Assembly (NCBI GenBank): GCA_002479145.1
Contig: DLLX01000064.1
Coordinates: 1 to 8,208 of the forward strand
Reading direction: 5' to 3'
From: Prevotella sp. UBA7551
GTDB lineage: Bacteria > Bacteroidota > Bacteroidia > Bacteroidales > Bacteroidaceae
DNA: 8,208 bases
Under the pieces are notes generated by a model. It worked only from the letters and a program-made list of their open reading frames with translations. It had not been told where the DNA came from and made no database searches. Position numbers and translations under genes: made by a program. Below, in pieces: positions 1 through 4,896 of this stretch (the stretch's first letter is position 1; the number at the start of each line of letters is the position of its first letter).

Positions 1-324
1 GCGCTTTATGGAATGGTTCTTTATAGCCTTCTCGCATTTTTCTATCGCGGTGTTGAAGTTGCCCTTGCCCAAGTCGGCGGTGCCCTTGTTGCTCACGGCG
101 AAAACGGGCAGCATTTCGGTGAAGTTGTCCTTGTTGCCGTTTTCTTTCTCCAGAGAGGCATCAATATAAGCCAGACTTCCATTATAATAGGTGTTGTAGC
201 GTGCGTTGAACGACCGCCACCAACGGGTCCGGGCAGTGTTCTTCTGTGTCGAGCAGGCACTGAAAGCCAGTGCGAGAACGGCCAGCAAGACACCGATAAT
301 ATATGGAGTATAATTCTTCTTCAC
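1..324 (-). CDS. PorW/SprE-like lipoprotein, N-terminal part (runs off window)
   Basis: Only the first 108 codons are in the window; the gene continues past base 1. The N-terminus is a lipoprotein signal: basic KK, a hydrophobic stretch at residues 8-23, and a lipobox FSAC with Cys24 as the lipidated residue. Then come the motif RWWRSFNARYNTYYNGS (35-51) and a lysine-rich segment GKGNFNTAIEKCEKA (86-100) that looks like the start of a tetratricopeptide repeat region. This pattern matches, from memory, the Bacteroidetes TPR lipoproteins related to PorW of Porphyromonas and SprE of Flavobacterium, which are needed for type IX secretion and gliding. The start is GTG at 324. An in-frame TAA lies five codons upstream, and the first in-frame ATG (residue 71) would remove the signal. 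The gene follows the four-Cys gene by 51 bases and is probably co-transcribed with aroA. Family assignment is fairly firm; the actual role here is inference. Confidence 0.8.
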   Translation of the reverse strand, partial: MKKNYTPYIIGVLLAVLALAFSACSTQKNTARTRWWRSFNARYNTYYNGSLAYIDASLEKENGNKDNFTEMLPVFAVSNKGTADLGKGNFNTAIEKCEKAIKNHSIKR

Positions 325-375
325 GCTTAATAAACTCTTTTAGGGGCCGTTTTATTGCCTTTTTCGTGCCATATT

Positions 376-765
376 TCAGCCTTCCATGAGCGTGAAGAGG
401 TCGTCCTTGAGCACGTCGGGCAGGTTGATGCCGCGCAGGCTGAGGCTTCGTGCCCATCCTTTTGCGTCCTCGGGTTGCAGGGAATAGAGCACGTCGGCGA
501 ATTGTTGCACCTCCTCGTCGGTGTAACTGTCGGACGGACGATGCTGGAATCGGTCGAGTTCCTCGTCGTCATAGTATTCGATGTCGCGCGTCGCGGCCTC
601 CATATAGCAAATTTGCTCACACCGGTCGTCCTCTCCGCTGCACGTAGAGCATTCGCCATGTGTGGGTTGTACGGCATCATTGCTGCCCCTGGTCAATTTG
701 GAGACAAGGGCAGCAAGGCCAGCGAGTAGGGCCAATGCGCTGATGGTGATGAGCAGTAGGGACAT
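376..765 (-). CDS. Small membrane-anchored four-cysteine protein, function unknown
   Basis: This is a 129-residue protein. Residues 2-22 form one hydrophobic segment, either a signal anchor or a single membrane span. A compact cysteine cluster follows: Cys39-x2-Cys42-x6-Cys49-x3-Cys53. The rest is acidic, with the stretch EYYDDEELDRF (63-73) and a conserved-looking tail containing SLRGINLPDVLKDDL (109-123). I recognise it as the kind of conserved hypothetical protein that sits between aroA and the PorW-like gene in Bacteroidales, but I know no assigned function. The cysteines could bind a metal or an iron-sulfur cluster, or form disulfides if the domain is periplasmic. The orientation of the membrane segment cannot be settled by eye. 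The gene starts 13 bases after the aroA stop, so it is almost certainly in the aroA operon. No Shine-Dalgarno sequence is visible, as is usual in this phylum. Confidence 0.85.
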   Translation of the reverse strand: MSLLLITISALALLAGLAALVSKLTRGSNDAVQPTHGECSTCSGEDDRCEQICYMEAATRDIEYYDDEELDRFQHRPSDSYTDEEVQQFADVLYSLQPEDAKGWARSLSLRGINLPDVLKDDLFTLMEG

Positions 766-778
766 TGCGGGGAGGTTT

Positions 779-2038
779 TCAGCGTGTTGTTATGGGGGTG
801 ATGGAGAAACCCGCGCGCCTCAAATCATCCCAATAGCCGGGATAAGACTTCGATACCACCTCGGTATGGTTGATGCAAAGGCCAGGGAATCGGACGGCCA
901 GAGGGGCAAAGGCCATGGCCATGCGGTGGTCGTTGTGGGTGTCGATGACGGGGAAAGCGTCCGTCTGGCATCTGGATCCGTCCCATGTCAGCGCATGGTC
1001 TGGCGTGGCTTGCAGCGCATAGCCCAACTTTCGCATCTCGTTGGCGATGGCTTCAAGGCGGTCGGTCTCCTTGATGCGAAGCGTGGAAAGCCCGGTGAAG
1101 CGGAAACGAATGCCCAATCCCGCGCAAGTGGCAGCCACAGACTGTGCCAGGTCGGGCTGTCCTGTGAAGTCATATTCGAGGAGTGGCAGCCGCGTCGGGC
1201 GGTAATGCAATTCGGCAGTGCCCATGTCGTCCTCCCGTGGCGCGGAAAAAGTGGTGTGGATGCCCAGCAGACTAAAGATGTATTTTGCCGCAGCATCACC
1301 TTGAGCGGAATGGATGCGCAGTCCGTCCAGGCGCAGGGAGGAGTCGTTACGGCCGAGAAGAGCCATCAGTTCATACCAATAAGAGGCCGATGTCCAGTCG
1401 CTTTCCACCGTGTATTCCGTGGGCTTGTAAGGTTGTGGACACACCTTGATGGTGCTTTGGTCCTCCCATTCCACGCTCGCCCCGCAGCTTCTCATGACCT
1501 GCAGCGTCATGTCGATGTACGGACGGGAGATGATCCGGCCTTGCAAGTACAGGGTAAGGCCACGCTGCATGGTCGGGGCGATGAGCAATAGGGCTGTGAC
1601 AAACTGTGAACTGATGTCTCCCGCCATCTTCGTTTCTCCGCCAAGAAGTTGCTTTCCGGTAATTTTCAGCGGGGGAAAGCCCTCCTTTTGCTCGTAGCAG
1701 ATGTCCGCACCAAGTAGCCGGAGGGTGTCGACCAGCTGCCCGATGGGGCGTTGGAGCATACGATCAGAGCCAGTGATGGTGTGTTGCCCGGGCGTGATGG
1801 CAAGGTATGCGGTGAGAAATCGCATCGCCGTACCGGCCGCACCGATGTTGATAGGGCCTTGTCGATGGCACAATGCGTCCTTCAGCACGCGAGTGTCGTC
1901 GCAGTCAGACAGGTGGATAGGGCACGGCGCACCTGGCGTAAGCGCCTGGATAATAAGCGCGCGGTTGCTGATACTCTTCGATGCGGGCAACTTAATATCC
2001 GCTTGAAGGACGTGTGGGGGATGGATGATATACTGCAT
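779..2038 (-). CDS. aroA: 3-phosphoshikimate 1-carboxyvinyltransferase (EPSP synthase)
   Basis: This 419-residue cytoplasmic enzyme transfers the enolpyruvyl group of PEP to shikimate-3-phosphate, the sixth step of the shikimate pathway to chorismate. Length is normal for the family. Visible signatures are ASKSISNRAL (19-28, with Lys21, Ser22, Arg26), GAAGTAMRFL (66-75), QRPI with Arg97, SSQ at 143-145, PD with Asp296, KETDR with Lys323, Glu324 and Arg327, NDHRMA with Arg372, and Lys397. By alignment in mind these match the E. coli substrate-binding residues Lys22, Gly96, Arg124, Gln171, Asp313, Lys340, Glu341, Arg344, Arg386 and Lys411. The equivalent of Asn94 is Ala67. The frame stays open upstream to 2236, but that extension crosses the antisense of the tRNA and the promoter. 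The ATG at 2038 gives the normal N-terminus. It is the first gene of the aroA, four-Cys, PorW-like operon. Confidence 0.97.
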   Translation of the reverse strand: MQYIIHPPHVLQADIKLPASKSISNRALIIQALTPGAPCPIHLSDCDDTRVLKDALCHRQGPINIGAAGTAMRFLTAYLAITPGQHTITGSDRMLQRPIGQLVDTLRLLGADICYEQKEGFPPLKITGKQLLGGETKMAGDISSQFVTALLLIAPTMQRGLTLYLQGRIISRPYIDMTLQVMRSCGASVEWEDQSTIKVCPQPYKPTEYTVESDWTSASYWYELMALLGRNDSSLRLDGLRIHSAQGDAAAKYIFSLLGIHTTFSAPREDDMGTAELHYRPTRLPLLEYDFTGQPDLAQSVAATCAGLGIRFRFTGLSTLRIKETDRLEAIANEMRKLGYALQATPDHALTWDGSRCQTDAFPVIDTHNDHRMAMAFAPLAVRFPGLCINHTEVVSKSYPGYWDDLRRAGFSITPITTR

Positions 2039-2070
2039 ACAGTAGCCTTGCCAGAGTTCTTTATTATGCA

Positions 2071-2102
2071 CAAAGGTACTGTTTTTGGGATGAAGCGGCA
2101 AA
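2071..2102 (-). promoter_or_regulatory. Bacteroidetes-type promoter for aroA
   Basis: Read on the minus strand, TTTG (2102-2099) is followed after exactly 20 bases by TACCTTTG (2078-2071), matching the Bacteroidetes primary sigma consensus TTTG-N19-21-TAnnTTTG. Transcription would begin a few bases below 2071, leaving a leader of about 25 bases before the aroA ATG at 2038. It lies back to back with the tRNA-Pro promoter, separated by only 14 bases. Confidence 0.8.
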
Positions 2103-2116
2103 AAAAGCCCTAAAAG

Positions 2117-2148
2117 TTTTGCGGGTTTCGAAATTATTAGTACTTTTG
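2117..2148 (+). promoter_or_regulatory. Bacteroidetes-type promoter for tRNA-Pro
   Basis: TTTTG at 2117-2121 is followed after 19 bases by TACTTTTG at 2141-2148, a full match to TTTG-N19-21-TAnnTTTG. The expected start point falls about 10 bases before the tRNA 5' end at 2167, so the primary transcript would have only a short leader. Confidence 0.8.
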
Positions 2149-2166
2149 CACCCGCTAAACGGAAAA

Positions 2167-2241
2167 CGGGATGTAGTTCAGTAGGTTTAGAATGCCGGTC
2201 TGGGGGACCGGTGGTCGCTGGTTCGAGTCCAGTCATCCCGA
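2167..2241 (+). tRNA. tRNA-Pro, anticodon GGG
   Basis: The full cloverleaf can be folded by hand. The 7-bp acceptor stem is CGGGATG (2167-2173) with CATCCCG (2234-2240). The D stem is GTTC/GAAT with GG at 2184-2185 in its loop. The anticodon stem is CCGGT/ACCGG and its 7-base loop is CTGGGGG, putting anticodon GGG at 2202-2204 after the invariant T at 2201. The T arm is GCTGG-TTCGAGT-CCAGT. The C1-G72 pair, A73 (2241) and G37 are typical of bacterial tRNA-Pro. It reads codons CCC and CCU. CCA is not encoded directly after A73; the following bases are CACCA, so the tail would be added after transcription. The gene has its own promoter and terminator. Confidence 0.97.
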
Positions 2242-2255
2242 CACCAAAGCAATGT

Positions 2256-2285
2256 AAGGCGGCTTCTTTGAGAGGTCGCTTTTTT
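2256..2285 (+). terminator. Intrinsic terminator after tRNA-Pro
   Basis: AAGGCGGCTTC (2256-2266) pairs with GAGGTCGCTTT (2272-2282) over 11 pairs, four of them G-U wobbles, around the loop TTTGA. A run of six T covers 2280-2285. Position and form fit a Rho-independent terminator for the tRNA transcript. Confidence 0.8.
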
Positions 2286-2295
2286 AGTTATTATT

Positions 2296-2358
2296 GGTAC
2301 GAACTTTCTTTTTTATCGGTACTAACATTCTTTTTGTCGGTTCATTCGATTCTCCAGA
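2296..2358. repeat. Degenerate 21-22 base tandem repeat, about three units
   Basis: Unit 1 (2296-2317) begins GGTACGAACTTTCTTTTT. Unit 2 (2318-2338) begins GGTACTAACATTCTTTTT. A weaker third unit starts at 2339 with GGTTCATTCGATTCT. Units 1 and 2 agree at most positions. The repeats lie just after the tRNA terminator in non-coding sequence. No function is apparent; they may be slipped-strand duplications. Confidence 0.55.
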
Positions 2359-2398
2359 AGACTCCAGATTAATGAAGATGTTCATCGAAAACAGAGTA

Positions 2399-2432
2399 GG
2401 GACTTCCCCTGTAAACTGTCAGAAGAAGTCCC
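2399..2432 (-). terminator. 13-bp RNA hairpin, probable 3' end of the GH92-MFS-GH130 operon
   Basis: Read on the minus strand, GGGACTTCTTCTG pairs with CAGGGGAAGTCCC around the loop ACAGTTTA. Two of the 13 pairs are U-G wobbles that would be C-A mismatches in plus-strand RNA, so the unbroken stem exists only in minus-strand transcripts. It starts about 100 bases beyond the GH130 stop codon. The sequence after it, TACTCTGTTTTC, is only moderately T-rich, so this may be a weak or factor-assisted terminator or a 3'-end-protecting structure. Confidence 0.5.
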
Positions 2433-2533
2433 GACGCTGCGTTTCATGAAGCATTTCGCAATCTTTTCGGCGACCTATCTTTCCTTTCCCTTATTCATTT
2501 CTCTTAGGGAAATGCCTGATCCTTTCAGTCAGT

Positions 2534-3532
2534 CTATATGATACTCGTCTTGCGTGTCCACTCAATGATTTCGGGTATGTGGCCAAAAGCAATGCCCGTC
2601 ACGGTGTCGGCGCACCCGTAGTACACCGCCACGCGACCCGTGGCTGGGTCATGCAGTGCGGCACAGGGGAAACAAACGTTGGGCACATCGCCCACACATT
2701 CGTAGAGCTTTTGTGGGGAAATGAGGTAAGGACCGCTTCGGTAGATGGGCTTCCAAGGCTCGTCCCGGTCGAGGAGAGCCGCTCCGAAGCTGTAAACGTA
2801 GCCGTTGCAGCTGTGGAGCACGCCATGATAAAACATCAGCCAGCCCTCACTGGTCTCGATGGGGATGGGTCCCGCGCCGATTTTCATGCACTGCCATGCG
2901 CTCTTCTCGAAGGCGGCAGGCGACATTACGTGCCGGTGACGACCCCAAAACTCCATGTCCGGCGACTCGCTATAGAAGATATCGCCAAACGGAGTGTGCC
3001 CAGTGTCCGACGGACGCGACAGCATGGCAAAGCGCCCGTTGATCTTTCGGGGGAAGAGTACGCCGTTGCGGTTGTACGGAAGGAAGGCGTTTTCCAGCTG
3101 GTGAAACTCCTTGAAGTCCTTCGTCCAGGCCACACCGATGGTGGGACCATGATAACCGTTGCACCAAGTGACGTAGTAGCGGTCCTCAATGAACACTACT
3201 CGTGGGTCATAACCATATACCCACTCTCCGATTTCCTTGTCCTCGCAAGTGAAGCGGAGTGGATTCGGATGGATGTCCCAGTGGAGTCCGTCGTCGGAGA
3301 AGCCCACATGGAGCACCATTCTGCGGTTGGTGTCGTCGCAACGGAACACGCCCGCGAAGCGGTTGCCAAAGGGAACGACGGCCGAATTGAATATACTGTT
3401 GCTCGTTGGGAGCAGGTCTCGCGGGATAATCGGATTTTCCGAGTAGCGCCACATCGGCGCGTCGCTGCCGGCAGGGCGGTCTTGCCACGGCATGTTGGGG
3501 AGGGCGTTGCCCTCAATGATAAGTTTGCTCAT
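2534..3532 (-). CDS. GH130 beta-1,4-mannoside phosphorylase (likely Man-GlcNAc phosphorylase)
   Basis: This 332-residue enzyme has no signal peptide, so it is cytoplasmic. It belongs to the five-bladed beta-propeller GH130 family, which cleaves beta-mannosides with phosphate to release alpha-mannose-1-phosphate. Motifs seen are WRYSENPIIPRD (28-39), FNSAVVPF (48-55), EWVYGYDPRV (103-112) with Asp109 as the expected proton donor, RNGVLFPR (155-162), KIGAGPIP (217-224), MFYHG (233-237) and YYGCADT (304-310). The Arg, Lys and His residues in these later motifs fit phosphate binding. The sequence resembles the BT1033 type of Bacteroides thetaiotaomicron, known to act on beta-1,4-mannosyl-N-acetylglucosamine. 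Mannobiose or mannooligosaccharide phosphorylase remains possible because the same subfamily holds both. It is the third gene of the operon, 80 bases after the transporter, and would act on the imported disaccharide. Confidence 0.92.
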   Translation of the reverse strand: MSKLIIEGNALPNMPWQDRPAGSDAPMWRYSENPIIPRDLLPTSNSIFNSAVVPFGNRFAGVFRCDDTNRRMVLHVGFSDDGLHWDIHPNPLRFTCEDKEIGEWVYGYDPRVVFIEDRYYVTWCNGYHGPTIGVAWTKDFKEFHQLENAFLPYNRNGVLFPRKINGRFAMLSRPSDTGHTPFGDIFYSESPDMEFWGRHRHVMSPAAFEKSAWQCMKIGAGPIPIETSEGWLMFYHGVLHSCNGYVYSFGAALLDRDEPWKPIYRSGPYLISPQKLYECVGDVPNVCFPCAALHDPATGRVAVYYGCADTVTGIAFGHIPEIIEWTRKTSII

Positions 3533-3562
3533 AATTCTTTTGTTGTTGCTTATCCGTTATGG

Positions 3563-3602
3563 GTGGGCGCTTCCGTAGCCTGGTGGGGTGGGGCGCGCCC
3601 AC
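3563..3602. repeat. GC-rich inverted repeat between transporter and phosphorylase genes
   Basis: GTGGGCGC (3563-3570) and GCGCCCAC (3595-3602) are perfect complements, seven of the eight pairs being G-C, with a 24-base loop. The right arm overlaps a self-complementary 10-mer, GGGCGCGCCC (3591-3600). No T run follows on either strand, so a simple intrinsic terminator is unlikely. Lying in an 80-base intercistronic gap, it could set relative mRNA levels of the two genes by processing, protection or partial termination. That role is inference. Confidence 0.6.
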
Positions 3603-3612
3603 TTTGTCTTGG

Positions 3613-4896
3613 TTATTTCTTGGGGTCGGGGTAGGTAAAGGGTACGAACCAGGTGATGAGCAGCGCGGGAATGGCGCACAGCAGCACCACGATAAAGAAC
3701 GTGCGGTAGCCCAAAGCATCGCTGATGTAGCCGCTGACCATGCCCGGAAGCATCACGCCAAGGTTCATGATGCCCGATGCGAAGGCATAATGACTCATTT
3801 GATGTTTGCCTGGTGCAATCTGCTGCATCATGAAAAGGGTCAGTCCGACGAACCCGAACCCATAGCCAAAGTATTCCAATGTGATGGCAGATCCGATGAG
3901 CAGGACGCTCGTAGGCTGATAGATGGCGAGCAAGGTGTATGCGATGAAGGGCAGGTTAAACACCAGTGCGAGCCGGAAAAGGCTTCTCTGCAGTCCCCGC
4001 CGGGCAATATAGTAGCCCGCAAGGATGCTCCCGACGACGAAGGCGGCCGCTCCAAACGTGCCGTAGCACAGCCCGATGTCCTGTTCTGACATTCCAAGAC
4101 CCTGTTCCCCGCGCGGTGCTTTGAGGAAAAGGGGGACGATTTTCATCACAAATCCCTCGCAGAAGCGGTACAGGATGATGAAGAACAGGTAATAGACAAT
4201 GTGTCTTTTGCGGAAGAAATCGGCGAAAACACCCCACAGTTCACGCAGCGCGTCTGCCAGATTCTTGTCCTTTGTCTCCTCGTTGTCCGATGTTGAGGGG
4301 AGGATAAAGAGATGGTAAACGCCCAGCACGCACATGAGGGCGGCAATGATGAGCATAATCGCCATCCAGGCAGAGGTCACGCCAAACTGCTTGATCAACA
4401 CTCCCGCAAGGTAAACCAACCCGCCCGTGGCGGCAATCTTCGCGATGTTGTAGAACGCCCCCTGCCATCCAATCCATCTGGCTTGCTCCTCTTTCGACAG
4501 AACGCTCATGTAAGTGCCGTCCGCGGCGATGTCATGGGTTGCCCCACTCAGCGCGATAACGGCCAAAATGGCGATGGTCATGGCAAAGAAGTCGGGCAGG
4601 TGGAGTGCGAATGCCACCAGGGCGAAGCCCATACCCGACACCAACTGCGTCAGGACGACGAAGAACTTCTTCGTCTTATACATTTCTAAAAACGGGCTCC
4701 ACAGTGGTTTCAGCGTCCATGGCAGCATGATGAGCGACGTCCAGAAGGCAATCTGCGCGTCGCTCACGCCCATGCCCTTGTACATGAGCGTGCAGACCAT
4801 GTTGAGAACCACGAATGGCATGCCCATGGCAAAGTACAGCGTGGGCACCCATGCCACTGGGCTGACCCCACGTCCCGATGTCTTCTCACAGGTCAT
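3613..4896 (-). CDS. AmpG-like MFS sugar transporter
   Basis: This 427-residue integral inner-membrane protein has about twelve hydrophobic segments (for example 17-38, 50-62, 79-99, 103-119, 155-168, 176-198, 234-252, 277-297, 307-325, 330-356, 370-391 and 399-420) with a charged central loop at 201-230, the usual MFS layout. The motif KPLWSPFLEMYKTKKFF (63-79) replaces MFS motif A, and HDIAADGTY (121-129) resembles the AmpG family signature. AmpG-type permeases import muropeptides or GlcNAc-containing sugars. Sitting between an exported alpha-mannosidase and a cytoplasmic beta-mannoside phosphorylase, the likely cargo is the disaccharide Man-beta-1,4-GlcNAc or a similar beta-mannoside. The ATG overlaps the GH92 stop as ATGA (4893-4896), implying translational coupling. 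Substrate is inferred from context alone. Confidence 0.9.
   Translation of the reverse strand: MTCEKTSGRGVSPVAWVPTLYFAMGMPFVVLNMVCTLMYKGMGVSDAQIAFWTSLIMLPWTLKPLWSPFLEMYKTKKFFVVLTQLVSGMGFALVAFALHLPDFFAMTIAILAVIALSGATHDIAADGTYMSVLSKEEQARWIGWQGAFYNIAKIAATGGLVYLAGVLIKQFGVTSAWMAIMLIIAALMCVLGVYHLFILPSTSDNEETKDKNLADALRELWGVFADFFRKRHIVYYLFFIILYRFCEGFVMKIVPLFLKAPRGEQGLGMSEQDIGLCYGTFGAAAFVVGSILAGYYIARRGLQRSLFRLALVFNLPFIAYTLLAIYQPTSVLLIGSAITLEYFGYGFGFVGLTLFMMQQIAPGKHQMSHYAFASGIMNLGVMLPGMVSGYISDALGYRTFFIVVLLCAIPALLITWFVPFTYPDPKK

Noticed and set aside
662..1591. A 309-codon plus-strand frame opposite aroA
   Set aside because: Antisense to a complete EPSP synthase; its translation shows no known motifs.
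2372..2449. A 25-codon open frame ATG...TGA between the tRNA and GH130
   Set aside because: It runs through the strand-specific hairpin, has no promoter of its own and no clear coding character.
2496..2514. Inverted repeat CATTTC-N7-GAAATG just after the GH130 stop
   Set aside because: Only six mostly A-T pairs and no following T run; too weak to call a terminator when a better hairpin lies downstream.
2242..2533. Possible integrated element at the tRNA-Pro 3' end
   Set aside because: No integrase, no repeat of the tRNA 3' end, and ordinary metabolic genes follow directly.
2579..3634. A 351-codon plus-strand frame opposite GH130
   Set aside because: Same reason: it mirrors a well-supported gene, crosses its start and the intercistronic hairpin, and shows no domain features.
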